From contig CP019637.1 in NCBI GenBank assembly GCA_002163975.1, positions 1 through 37,028 on the forward strand: 37,028 nucleotides of DNA, written 5' to 3'. The number at the start of each line of letters is the position of its first letter. The stretch's first letter is position 1. The position numbers and the translations under genes were made by a program. Source of the stretch: Nostocales cyanobacterium HT-58-2 (GTDB taxonomy: Bacteria; Cyanobacteriota; Cyanobacteriia; Cyanobacteriales; Nostocaceae). Shown here piece after piece: positions 1 through 8,590 of this stretch. The notes under the pieces are model-generated. The model was not told the DNA's origin, did no database searches, and saw nothing but the letters and a program-made list of their open reading frames with translations.

Positions 1-4
1 ATCA

Positions 5-640
5 ATGCTTATTGGGATATTAAATAGAAAGGGTGGGTGTGGAAAATCAACGACCGCAGTCCATCTCGCCTACTGGTTAGCTCAGAGAAAGCATAATGTA
101 GTGGTTATTGACTCGGATGGACAGACAAGTTCTAGTCAATGGCTAGAAAAACTTAACCTGCCTTCTTTAGTTGTTAGTGATCCAGATGATCTGTTTGACC
201 AAATCACGCAATTAAGTGAGCAGTACGATTCAGTTATCGTGGATTCTCCAGCTGTTCTTGGCGAAACAGCTAAAGCAGTTTTGTTAAGTGTAGATCTAGC
301 TTTAGTGCCAGTACAACCATCGAATTTGGATCTACTCGCGACCAAAGATATTGTCCGTTTGGTCAATCAAGCTCAGAAAATCCGTAAGGGACCCCCTCTA
401 GCAGCGATGTTTTTAAGCCGTGCTTCCAAGGGTACTGTATTATTGAGGGAAGCCCAAGAGGTTTTAGCCCAAACTCAAGGATTAGCGTTATTGAAGCAAG
501 TGATTTATCAGCGGCAGGTCATTGCTGATGCACCAGGACAATCAGTTAGTGTTTTTAATATGTCTGGTGATGCGGCATCTCAAGCTGCAAGAGATTATGA
601 GCAGCTTTTTGAGGAGGCATTAAGTTATGCCAAGGCGTAA
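5..640 (+). CDS. parA: ParA-family partition ATPase
   Basis: Walker-type ATPase expected to segregate the replicon together with the ParB encoded directly downstream. The 211-residue product starts MLIGILNRKGGCGKSTTAVH, with the deviant Walker A motif KGGCGKST at residues 9-16 and a Walker A' type segment VVVIDSDGQ near residue 33. DSVIVDSPA near residue 75 fits Walker B. The length is that of small plasmid ParAs without an N-terminal helix-turn-helix. The ATG at 5 fits the usual beginning of the family, so the gene looks complete although its upstream region is cut by the window edge. If the window is a closed circle, the last bases (TTAGGCTTC) would place AGG 8 nt before the ATG. The end overlaps parB by 14 bp, indicating one operon. 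Confidence 0.93.
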   Translation: MLIGILNRKGGCGKSTTAVHLAYWLAQRKHNVVVIDSDGQTSSSQWLEKLNLPSLVVSDPDDLFDQITQLSEQYDSVIVDSPAVLGETAKAVLLSVDLALVPVQPSNLDLLATKDIVRLVNQAQKIRKGPPLAAMFLSRASKGTVLLREAQEVLAQTQGLALLKQVIYQRQVIADAPGQSVSVFNMSGDAASQAARDYEQLFEEALSYAKA

Positions 641-1523
641 TAGCTTGAAAGATGATTGGAAATTCGATGCAGAATTATCCAATGTTCGTGAAATACCTAT
701 TGACTCAATTATTCTTCCATCAAAACAACCTCGTCGCTATTTTGACCCGCAGAAGCTCCAACAATTGAAGGAGTCAATTAGCACCCATGGAATTTTAGAA
801 CCGCTACTAGTTCGTCCTTTAGGAAAAGTTGGTCAGTATGAATTAGTGGCAGGAGAGCGACGTTATAAGGCTGCAAAGGAAGCTAGCTTAACATCAGTTC
901 CTGTCACTGTAAGAGAGCTAACTGATGAGGAAGCAGTTCAGTTGGCGCTTGTTGAGAATCTACAGCGTGAGGACCTCAATCCTGTAGAGGAAACAGAAGG
1001 AATCCTTCAGTTATTAAGTCTTAGACTCAAAATTGATGTAGCAGACGTTCCTCCAATTCTTTACCGGATGCGCAATGAAGTGGTTGGGAATATTAATCAA
1101 AACGTTTTGATTAGTTCCGAAGCCCAAAAAATTCAAGCAGTTTTTTCGGAGCTAGGCTCTATTTCTTGGGAGTCTTTCGTAACGACTAGGCTAACCTTAC
1201 TCAATTTACCAAGTGAGATCCTTGAAGCGCTGCGCAGTGGCAGAATTGCTTATACCAAAGCTCAAGCCATTTCTCGGGTCAAAGATGAAGCTCAAAGAAA
1301 AGCATTACTAGAAGAAGCAATAACTCAAAACTTATCTCTCGCTCAAATCCGGGAGCAGAGCAAAGCTGCTCGTCTCCCTAAGGAAGAACCTCAATCACTA
1401 AAGCAGCGTATGCAACAGATGACTCATCGGTTTCAAAAAGCAAAAGCCTGGGATGACCCCAAAAAACAAAAACGTTTAGAAAAGTTGTTGATGCAGATGG
1501 AAGCTATACTGATTGAAGATTAA
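627..1523 (+). CDS. parB: ParB/Spo0J-family partition protein
   Basis: DNA-binding partner of ParA that should bind a centromere-like site and load the partition complex. The 298-residue protein has the ParB N-terminal domain at about residues 20-115. It includes QPRRYFDPQKLQQLKESI, the phosphate-binding box GERRYKAAKEA near residue 77 (CTP-binding in this family) and LVENLQREDLNPVEE near residue 108. A less conserved middle follows, then a lysine-rich C-terminus. It starts inside the 3' end of parA, so translation is probably coupled. No parS-like repeat was recognised in the flanks. The call is firm for the family; the binding site is unknown. Confidence 0.92.
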   Translation: MPRRNSLKDDWKFDAELSNVREIPIDSIILPSKQPRRYFDPQKLQQLKESISTHGILEPLLVRPLGKVGQYELVAGERRYKAAKEASLTSVPVTVRELTDEEAVQLALVENLQREDLNPVEETEGILQLLSLRLKIDVADVPPILYRMRNEVVGNINQNVLISSEAQKIQAVFSELGSISWESFVTTRLTLLNLPSEILEALRSGRIAYTKAQAISRVKDEAQRKALLEEAITQNLSLAQIREQSKAARLPKEEPQSLKQRMQQMTHRFQKAKAWDDPKKQKRLEKLLMQMEAILIED

Positions 1524-1716
1524 TTAGTCCCATTTTTCTCCACTCTCGAAAGTAACGAATTTTTGTCAATCAACGAAAATGCCCAAATGTGTAATTCTGC
1601 ATGAATTCTGAGCTTTAACAATAAGCTAACTAAAGATTTTCTTCATTAATTGCGTAATTTAGAACAAAAACCATGTGGTAATAATAAAATATGATACCGC
1701 GCTTAAGAGGTAGTAG
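1524..1716. other. intergenic region between parB and the NB-ARC locus
   Basis: AT-rich 193-bp spacer. It contains a short hairpin-capable sequence (AGCTT-TAACAAT-AAGCT near 1612-1628) without a T run, so it is not a convincing terminator. Close to its end, AAGAGG lies 6 nt before the ATG at 1717 and is a good ribosome binding site for the next gene. Confidence 0.5.
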
Positions 1717-2157
1717 ATGGAGCTATTAACTGCTGGTGCGCTCGCTGTTGGTACTATAGTTGCCACTAAAGTCTTAGAAAAAACAACCGAAAAGGGAACA
1801 GAAATTTTATTGGATAAAGCTGGTAAGTTCTTAGTTACCCTGAAAAAACACTCTCCCCATACTGTAGTTGCGATTGAAAAAGCACCCCAAGAACCACTCG
1901 ATTACGGCAAAGCTGTACTGGAAGTAGAATCTGCGGCTAAGGCTAATCCTGAAGTGGCTGAAGCTGCACAGGAATTGGCAACAGCAGCAGAAACTAATCC
2001 GCCAGCAAACTTGGCTGAAGTTTTGAGGGAGATAAAAGAAGCTGTGGAGAAATCTCAAAAATCATATCCTTCAACTTTTATCCAAAACATTGAAAAAGCT
2101 ATTAATGGGGCTCAAACACAAAATATTGATCAAAGAGGCAGTACTTTCAATATTTGA
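1717..2157 (+). CDS. N-terminal domain of an NB-ARC protein, ended by in-frame TGA
   Basis: A 146-residue, mostly helical product. Residues 1-30 form a glycine/alanine/valine-rich, partly hydrophobic helix (MELLTAGALAVGTIVATKVL). An Ala/Glu-rich helical region follows, and the tail is QNIDQRGSTFNI. Cyanobacterial STAND proteins often carry such a helical domain in front of the NB-ARC module. The Asn/Gln/Gly-rich tail is vaguely like the short amyloid-type signalling motifs that link effectors to NLR-like proteins; this is weak inference. The stop TGA (2155-2157) lies in the same frame as the NB-ARC sequence that follows with no gap, so this is either a separate small effector-like protein or the front part of a gene broken by a nonsense change. 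The start is supported by AAGAGG 6 nt upstream. Confidence 0.65.
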   Translation: MELLTAGALAVGTIVATKVLEKTTEKGTEILLDKAGKFLVTLKKHSPHTVVAIEKAPQEPLDYGKAVLEVESAAKANPEVAEAAQELATAAETNPPANLAEVLREIKEAVEKSQKSYPSTFIQNIEKAINGAQTQNIDQRGSTFNI

Positions 2158-4728
2158 CTGGAGTCGCCCGAACGGGAACGGGTAAAGTTAAATCCCCAAC
2201 AAGCACCACCCCTGCCAACTTATTATGTAGACCGACCGGAGTACAGACAGGATTTAAAGACTCGCCTGCTCACGGAGTCATCAAATACTAAAACTTTAGT
2301 CATCACTGCTATTCACGGCTTAGGTTCTGTCGGCAAATCAACCTTAGCTGCTGCAATAGCACATGACAAAGAAATACAAACTCACTTTTGTGACGGTATC
2401 CTCTGGGCAACATTAGGTCAGCAGCCTAATCTTCTATCCCTTCTTAGTGGCTGGGTACAGGCATTGGGGGACTACAACTTTAAAGCCACTAGTGTGGAAG
2501 CTACCACCACTCAACTGCGTACACTGCTATATGACAAAGCTGTGCTGCTAGTAGTAGACGATGCTTGGAATCCAGAGGATGCACAAGCGTTTAATGTTGG
2601 TGGACCGCGTTGTCAAGTTTTGGTAACAACCCGCGAAGCAGGAATCGCCCAAGTTCTCCGAGCCAGCACATATTCTCTGGATGTGATGCAGCCATCCCAA
2701 GCGATGGAACTGCTGACTAAGAAATTAGGACGTAACCTCACTGATACAGAAACTCAGTCAGCTGAAGTTTTAGCAAAAGAACTTGGTTACTTGCCATTGG
2801 CATTGGAACTAGCAGCTGCCCAAGTTGCTAGTGGTATTTCTTGGACAGTTCTTGTGCAAGATATGCAGAAAGAGGTAGCTCGCTTAAGAACAATCGATGA
2901 TAAAGCAGCCAGAGATGTTAATGATGAAGCAAGCTTAAAAAGACTCAGTTTAACTGCTTCATTAAATTTGAGCATACAGCGATTATCGAAGGAAACGCAA
3001 GAATATTTCATCTGGCTGGGAACATTACCGGAAGATGTAACTATTACTCAGCAAATGGCTGTAACGCTGTGGGATATGGATGACGAGCGGGATGGAGCAG
3101 ATGAGTTGGGCTACTTATACTCTAAAGCACTGTTATTGTCTGGTGTCCCTTTGGTAGATGGAACACCTACCTATCGTTTACATGACTTATTCCATGATTT
3201 AGCACGCAATCTATTAACTTCTCCTCCAATACCTAAGCGTCGAGGTGATTTACCAGGGCTAGGTATAACTCTTGCTCATGCTCACGCTACTTTCTTGGAG
3301 AAATATCGAAAAAAAACCCAAGATGGTTTGTGGCATACCCTCCCATCGGACGGTTATATCCATCAGCATCTCGTTTGGCATTTGGAAGAAGCTAAAAAGG
3401 TAGAAGAGATTCACGAATTATTGCAGGAAGAGTCAAAAACAGGAGGCAACGGTTGGTATGAAGCTTGCGATCGCTTGGGACAAACTGCCAACTTTGTAAC
3501 TGATGTTGCTCATGCTTGGCAATTGGCAGAAAACTCCTGGACTAAAACAACCCTGCCTCAAATTATTGGGTTGCAGTGTCGCTATGCTTTGATTATTACA
3601 TCCCTTAATAGTCTGACTGCTAATTTACCAGTAGAACTGTTGATTGCGTTAGTTCAAAAAAATGTGTGGACGCCGGAGCAAGGACTCGCTTACGTGCTAC
3701 AAAGCTCAAATCCAGCACAGAAAGCAAACTTGCTGAAAGAGCTAGCCAATCATTTGCCACCAAACCTAAAAGAATTAGCACTCTCACAAGCACTGGCTGC
3801 CGCAAAACAGATTCAGTCTGAGTATTATCGCACCGATGCCCTAAGCGCCTTAGCGGACAAACTGCCACCAGAATTGTTAAGCGATGCACTGGCTGCTGCA
3901 AAACAGATTCAGGATGAGTATTATCGCGCCTATGCCCTAAGTGCCTTAGCGGACAAACTGCCAGAGGTGTTACCAGATGCACTGGCTGCCGCTAAACAGA
4001 TTCAGGATGAGTATAATCGCGCCGATGCCCTAAGTGCCTTAGCGGACAAACTACCTGAATTGTTAAGCGATGCACTGGCTGCCGCTAAACAGATTCAGGA
4101 TGAGTCAGATCGCGCCAAAGCCCTAAGTGCCTTAGCGGACAAACTGCCACCAGAATTGTTAAGCGATGCACTGGCTGCCGCTAAACAGATTCAGGTTGAG
4201 TATTCTCGCGACGAGGCCCTAAGTGCCTTAGCGGACAAACTGCCACCAGAATTGTTAAGCGATGCACTGGCTGCCGCTAAACAGATTCAGTCTGAGTATT
4301 ATCGCGCCAATGCCCTAAGTGCCTTAGCGGACAAACTGCCACCAGAATTGTTAAGCGATGCACTGGCTGCCGCTAAACAGATTCAGGATGAGTCAGATCG
4401 CGCCAAAGCCCTAAGTGCCTTAGCGGACAAACTACCTGAATTGTTAAGCGATGCACTGGCTGCCGCTAAACAGATTCAGGATGAGTCAGATCGCGCCAAA
4501 GCCCTAAGTGCCTTAGCGGACAAACTACCTGAATTGTTAAGCGATGCACTGGCTGCCGCTAAACTGATTCAGGATGAGTCTAATCGCGCCAATGCCCTAA
4601 GTGCCTTAGCGGACAAACTACCTGAATTGTTAAGCGATGCACTGGCTGCCGCTAAACTGATTCAGGTTGAGTCAGAGCGCGCCAAAGCCCTAAGTGCCTT
4701 AGCGGACAAACTGCACCAGAATTGTTAA
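2158..4728 (+). pseudogene. NB-ARC STAND ATPase with C-terminal repeats, lacking a start codon
   Basis: Continuation, in the same frame, of the 1717-2157 reading frame after its TGA. It encodes a P-loop GLGSVGKST at 2317-2343, a Walker B-like VLLVVDDAW near 2550, LVTTREAG (sensor/RNBS-like) near 2620 and GYLPLALELAA (GLPLA motif) near 2785. A winged-helix-like part with HDLFHDLARNLL near 3180 follows, then a linker and the first ten or so 31-32-residue repeats. STAND ATPases of this build act as regulated signalling switches. Between the TGA and the P-loop there is no ATG, GTG or TTG in frame; the first candidate is TTG at 2464, after the P-loop. A functional NTPase therefore needs TGA readthrough, a CTG/ATT start, or a corrected sequence. 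The frame is lost at about 4713 by a missing C, ending at 4728. Confidence 0.75.
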
Positions 4729-6213
4729 GCGATGCACTGGCTGCCACCAAACTGATTCAGGATGAGTCAGAGCGCGCCTATGCCCTAAGTGCCTTAGCGG
4801 ACAAACTGCCACCAGAATTGTTAAGCGATGCACTGGCTGCCACCAAACAAATTCAGGATGAGTCAGAGCGCGCCAAAGCCCTAAGTGCCTTAGCGGACAA
4901 ACTACCACCGAGAATTGTTAAGCGATGCACTGGCTGCCACCAAACAAATTCAGGTCTGAGTATAATCGCGCCAAAGCCCTAAGTGCCTTAACGGACAAAC
5001 TACCAGGAATTGTTACCAGATGCACTGGCTGCCGCTAAACAGATTCAGTCTGAGTATTATCGCGCCAATGCCCTAAGTGCCTTAGCGGACAAACTGCCAG
5101 AGGTGTTAAGCGATGCACTGGCTGCCGCTAAACTGATTCAGTCGAGTATAATCGCGCCAATGCCCTAAGTGCCTTAGCGGACAAACTGACCAGAGGTGTT
5201 AAGCGATGCACTGGCTGCCGCTAAACTGATTCAGGTGAGTCAACGCGCCTATGCCCTAAGTGCCTTAGCGGACAAACTGCCACCAGAATTGTTAAGCGAT
5301 GCACTGGCTGCCGCTAAACTGATTCAGGTTGAGTCAGAGCGCGCCTATGCCCTAAGTGCCTTAGCGGACAAACTGCCACCAGAATTGTTAAGCGATGCAC
5401 TGGCTGCCGCTAAACTGATTCAGCCTGAGTCAGAGCGCGCCAGAAGCCCTAAGTGCCTTAGCGGACAAACTGCCACCAGAATTGTTAAGCGATGCACTGG
5501 CTGCCGCCAAACAGATTCAGAATGAGTATTATCGCGCCATGCCCTAAGTGCCTTAGCGGACAAACTACCAGAGGTGTTACCAGATGCACTGGCTGCCGCC
5601 AAACAGATTCAGTCTGAGTATTATCGCGCCAATGCCCTAAGTGCTTTAGCGGACAAACTACCAGAGGTGTTACCAGATGCACTGGCTGCCGCTAAACAGA
5701 TTCAGGATGAGTATTATCGCGCCGATGCCCTAAGTGCCTTAGCGGACAAACTACCAGAGGTGTTACCAGATGCACTGGCTGCCGCTAAACAGATTCAGTT
5801 GAGTATATCGCGCCAAAGCCCTAAGTGCCTTAGCGGACAAACTGCCACCAGAATTGTTAAGCGATGCACTGGCTGCCGCTAAACAGATTCAGGATGAGTC
5901 AGAGCGCGCCAAAGCCTTAAGTGCCTTAGCGGACAAACTGCCACCAGAATTGTTAAGCGATGCACTGGCTGCCGCTAAACAGATTCAGGATGAGTCTAAT
6001 CGCGCCAATGCCCTAAGTGCCTTAGCGGACAAACTACCAGAATTGTTAAGCGATGCACTGGCTACCGCTAAACAGATTCAGCATGAGTATTATCGCGCCA
6101 AAGCCCTAAGTGCCTTAGCGAACAAACTGCCACCAGAATTGTTAAGCGATGCACTGGCTGCCGCTAAACAGATTCAGGATGAGTATAATCGCGCCAATGC
6201 CCTAAGTGCCTTA
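3787..6213 (+). repeat. about 26 tandem 93/96-bp coding repeats
   Basis: About 26 near-identical tandem units; the box GATGCACTGGCT occurs 25 times between about 3880 and 6160, plus one diverged first copy. Each unit encodes 31 or 32 residues of the pattern DALAAAKQIQ-DExxxRAxALSALADKLP(P)ELLS. The 32-residue form has an extra Pro (LPPELLS). The pattern predicts a two-helix solenoid, like HEAT or TPR-type sensor repeats at the C-terminus of STAND proteins. The variable residues fall at the same place in every unit (after QIQ, and just after RA), as expected for a changeable binding surface. Single-base indels are concentrated between about 4713 and 5810, while units at both ends are clean. 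Confidence 0.9.
4722..5853 (+). pseudogene. frameshifted middle of the NB-ARC repeat region
   Basis: The stretch still encodes the same repeats but changes frame many times. By comparison with neighbouring units the changes are: C lost near 4713; G gained near 4911, 4955 and 5006; T lost near 5142; A gained near 5187; 3 nt lost near 5235-5247; G gained near 5443; A lost near 5540; 2 nt lost near 5796-5808. The changes sum to -3, so the original frame is restored at the end (5854-6414 is in phase with 2158-4728). Isolated open frames such as 4722-4982, 5196-5525 and 5574-5882 are pieces of the one gene, not separate proteins. Either the gene has decayed or the consensus is wrong inside a repeat that short reads could not cover. 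Confidence 0.75.
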
Positions 6214-6414
6214 GCTATCCCTTTATCAACAATGCCAACAGATCTGCTTTTTTCATGCTGGAAACAGACACTTGACGAGTCATCTCTTCGTACTCGTCAA
6301 AATTTACTGACAGACATAGAAAAGCTAGTTCCAGTTATTTTTGCATTAGGTAGTGATGCAGCAATAGCATCCGTTAATTGTGCTATTCAGAAAGTGGCAC
6401 AATGGTGGCACTAA
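5854..6414 (+). CDS. C-terminal end of the NB-ARC repeat protein
   Basis: This 186-residue open frame begins at an ATG inside a repeat unit and carries the last clean repeats. It ends with a non-repeat cap from about residue 120, including PLSTMPTDLLFSCWKQTLDE and finishing KVAQWWH. It is in phase with the NB-ARC part, so it is best read as the true C-terminus of one STAND protein spanning roughly 2158-6414 (about 1560 residues if read from 1717). It could only be made as an independent protein from an internal start, for which no ribosome binding site is evident. Confidence 0.6.
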   Translation: MLSDALAAAKQIQDESERAKALSALADKLPPELLSDALAAAKQIQDESNRANALSALADKLPELLSDALATAKQIQHEYYRAKALSALANKLPPELLSDALAAAKQIQDEYNRANALSALAIPLSTMPTDLLFSCWKQTLDESSLRTRQNLLTDIEKLVPVIFALGSDAAIASVNCAIQKVAQWWH

Positions 6415-6535
6415 AGAAAAACAACTTTGTTGATGAGGACATTCTACAAAAGAGCCAAAAGTTGTAATTGATGCCTCAAAGTATTCATTTGTTGTAGCTA
6501 TCAAAAATTGCAAAACATTGTTATACAGTAGAAAA

Positions 6536-6829
6536 ATGAATGACCAAAAGAAAAGTGATTTCCTTGCTGCCTATGCTGGTTTTTCTGTTGGAGAAAAGGT
6601 TAAGTATTTAGTTGAATCAGAAACTACCAAGACTGGGGTTGAGTGTGGAGGCAAACGATTGGGGAAGCTGGCGACTATAACTAACATCTATTGTCACCCA
6701 TTGAGTCAAAAGTCTGTTGTTTTTATTCTTACTTTTGAAGATGAATCACTACCAGAAGCACTCAGAACTCAGCCTGTAACTTTCCCTCAAAATTCAGGTT
6801 GGTTTGAGAAATACATGGATGATTTCTAA
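6536..6829 (+). CDS. conserved-looking small protein of unknown function
   Basis: 97 residues from the ATG at 6536 (MNDQKKSDFLAAYAGFSVGE). A TTG 18 bp upstream would also be open but is less likely. The protein looks compact and globular, with alternating beta-type segments (KLATITNIYC, SVVFILTFEDE) and no signal peptide or membrane helix. I do not recognise the family. It follows the NB-ARC locus by about 120 bp on the same strand, so it may be an unrelated neighbour. Confidence 0.55.
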   Translation: MNDQKKSDFLAAYAGFSVGEKVKYLVESETTKTGVECGGKRLGKLATITNIYCHPLSQKSVVFILTFEDESLPEALRTQPVTFPQNSGWFEKYMDDF

Positions 6830-6939
6830 GTGCATTTGCATCTGTGTTAGGGAAGAGGTAGTGGAAAATCTGTACACTACAGGTTGGGTCTTTTAGTACC
6901 ACAGGGGGTATAAAATAAATCCAACGATAAACCAGTAAA

Positions 6940-7137
6940 ATGAAATCAGAAACACGAAATGCTTTGTTAAAAGCTTACTCGCAACTAGAGCAAATCGTAT
7001 CAGACTTATATGATGCAGCAGATGCCGCTGTAGAAATGGGAGATTTTGAGGACGCTAGCTTACTCCAAACTAGAGCGGATATACTTTATGAACAAATGGA
7101 AAATTTAGATTTTGTCATTTCAGAGCTAGAGGAATGA
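6940..7137 (+). CDS. small helical protein, unknown function
   Basis: 65 residues, acidic and almost entirely helix-forming (KAYSQLEQIVSDLYDAADAA, then LQTRADILYEQMENLDFVI), suggesting a coiled-coil or helical hairpin. Its stop is followed one base later by the start of another short helical gene, so the two are probably co-translated and may form a complex. No known family was recognised. Confidence 0.5.
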   Translation: MKSETRNALLKAYSQLEQIVSDLYDAADAAVEMGDFEDASLLQTRADILYEQMENLDFVISELEE

Positions 7138-7138
7138 G

Positions 7139-7321
7139 ATGGAAGAACTCAAAATTAAAATCAAAGAGTTAAGCCGTCAAGCAGCAGCGTTAAGCCGTCA
7201 AGCCGTAGAAACTTCTAAGGTCAACCGCAAACAAGGACTTGATTTAATGCGGCAAGCTAGAGACGCTAGTAAGCAATGTCAAGCACTCATTCAAGAGTTG
7301 AAGCGTCAACAAGTTGCATAG
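7139..7321 (+). CDS. small basic helical protein, unknown function
   Basis: 60 residues, rich in Lys, Arg, Gln and Ala with heptad-like spacing; it contains a direct internal repeat (LSRQAAALSRQAVETS). It starts one base after the preceding acidic helical gene, and the opposite charge of the two products fits a heterodimer, though that is inference. Its 3' end faces the tyrosine recombinase across 20 bp. Confidence 0.5.
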   Translation: MEELKIKIKELSRQAAALSRQAVETSKVNRKQGLDLMRQARDASKQCQALIQELKRQQVA

Positions 7322-7341
7322 TTACTATTCCCCTACATTGT

Positions 7342-7911
7342 TCAAAAATCCAAAGCAGAGATCGCGTTTTGCTTCTGCTTTTCGGTTACGCCTAAATAAC
7401 GCTCTAAAGCTGCCAAAGTCCGATGTCCCGATATCTCCTGAATGTGGCGTAACGGTATCCCAGCATCGCTCATCCTGGTTAATGCAGTCCTCCTGAAACT
7501 GTGCGTACTCACCCCCTCAATGCCCAGCCGCACACAGGTATCTCTAAGGATTTTGTCAGCACTCACCTTATGAATATGCCCCAACCCGTGCCGACCAGGA
7601 AACAAGAACTCCTTGCGGCGGTTGGGGTTGTACTCTTCTAAATACTGCTTGAGCTTCGGATGCACTCGAATTTCCCTGGTGTCCCGCTTGCCCTTGGTGT
7701 TGACGCTGCGTAACACCAACACCCCTCTAACACCATTGCTGCCAAACACGTCATTTACCGCCAAAGTGCAGGCTTCGTTAATCCGGCAAGCAGCATAAAG
7801 ACACACACCGAACAATGCCCGATCACGCGGGTTGACAAAGCCCTCGCTAAATAGGAGATTAATTTGGTCGGGGCTGAGGATTTCTGCCCTGCCGAATCTG
7901 TTTATTTTCAT
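7342..7911 (-). CDS. tyrosine recombinase (XerC/D-like integrase), catalytic domain only
   Basis: A 189-residue site-specific recombinase with the tyrosine-recombinase set: Arg43 (AACRINEACTL), Lys73/75 (NTKGKRDTRE), His137-x-x-Arg140 (THSFRRTALTRM), His163 (ISGHRTLAALER) and the nucleophile Tyr172 (RYLGV). The usual N-terminal SAM-like core-binding domain is missing, so it is about 100 residues shorter than XerD. Such short forms are common on cyanobacterial plasmids and may resolve multimers or move cassettes. It lies between small genes and the ten-gene operon, transcribed away from that operon. Confidence 0.88.
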   Translation of the reverse strand: MKINRFGRAEILSPDQINLLFSEGFVNPRDRALFGVCLYAACRINEACTLAVNDVFGSNGVRGVLVLRSVNTKGKRDTREIRVHPKLKQYLEEYNPNRRKEFLFPGRHGLGHIHKVSADKILRDTCVRLGIEGVSTHSFRRTALTRMSDAGIPLRHIQEISGHRTLAALERYLGVTEKQKQNAISALDF

Positions 7912-8255
7912 AGGCTCTAGCCTACATTATCTAAGGACAGAAATACAATGTAAGTGAGCAAAAAGCTTAATATGTCGTTCGCGAGTCCAAGCGATTAACC
8001 AAGACTTATCAATCAGTACGACAGCACGACCGCTACAACCCGCATTCTAACGTTGGCTGATAAAACCTGCTTATGCGAAGAACGCGATGACCACTTGCAG
8101 GTATGATCTTCACCAATTAATACTAAGTTATCTACACTGCTGCGAAATCGCTCCAAAAACATCATAGTCAGGCAAAATTTTTCTACCTAAAACTAAGTGT
8201 AGCCATTATTATCCTGAAAGGTTAAAACAGATTAAGCAGTTTTTATACATCTGTT
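7912..8255. other. 344-bp intergenic region, divergent promoters expected
   Basis: Separates the minus-strand recombinase from the plus-strand ten-gene operon, so both promoters must lie here. No clear -35/-10 pair or operator was identified. A TATACA box at 8244-8249 is too close to the ATG at 8256 to be the -10 of a leadered message. One minus-strand 50-codon frame (8013-8165) is present, but nothing supports it as a gene. A recombinase target site could lie here, although no inverted arms were found. Confidence 0.4.
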
Positions 8256-8585
8256 ATGGCTGAACCAACACTACAACAGATATTTGGCGAGCACGCCACG
8301 CAGACAGCAACGACTTTAACCATCGCAAAATCAGATCTCGCCATCACTGGGTTAACAGCATCTGCAACAAATACGGCGGAAAGTTTGATGAGCGCAATCA
8401 TCCTTTTAGCCTCCAAGTATCTCAATGAGGAGAATCAGCAAACCAATGCAGATATCCAAATCACCATTGCGCCTGGTTTTGACACTTTGGTAAATCGAAA
8501 TAATCAAACTTACCGCCAGCGCTCTTACACTGTCGAATTCCAGAAAGTTGATACGACTTCCACTATTGACCCCAACGACTACTAG
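8256..8585 (+). CDS. first gene of the ten-gene operon; unknown small protein
   Basis: 109 residues (MAEPTLQQIFGEHATQTATT...). The N-terminal half is rich in Ala and Thr with a hydrophobic helix-like stretch (SLMSAIILLASKYL). The C-terminal half looks beta-stranded (ADIQITIAPGF, RQRSYTVEFQKV). No signal peptide is evident and no family was recognised. The small all-beta end and position at the head of a run of structural-looking genes resemble small virion or tail accessory proteins, but no motif proves that. The next gene begins 5 bp downstream. Confidence 0.6.
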   Translation: MAEPTLQQIFGEHATQTATTLTIAKSDLAITGLTASATNTAESLMSAIILLASKYLNEENQQTNADIQITIAPGFDTLVNRNNQTYRQRSYTVEFQKVDTTSTIDPNDY

Positions 8586-8590
8586 AATTT

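Noticed and set aside
2464..4728. TTG at 2464 as true start of the NB-ARC protein
   Set aside because: It would remove the P-loop at 2317-2343, which is encoded in the same frame upstream.
3787..6213. Possible CRISPR array because of many regular repeats
   Set aside because: Units are 93 or 96 bp, abut without spacers and stay in a coding pattern of 31-32 codons; no cas genes are present.
8013..8165. Minus-strand 50-codon frame in the intergenic region
   Set aside because: No ribosome binding site, no family, and it lies where promoters are expected; could be a relic but not supportable.
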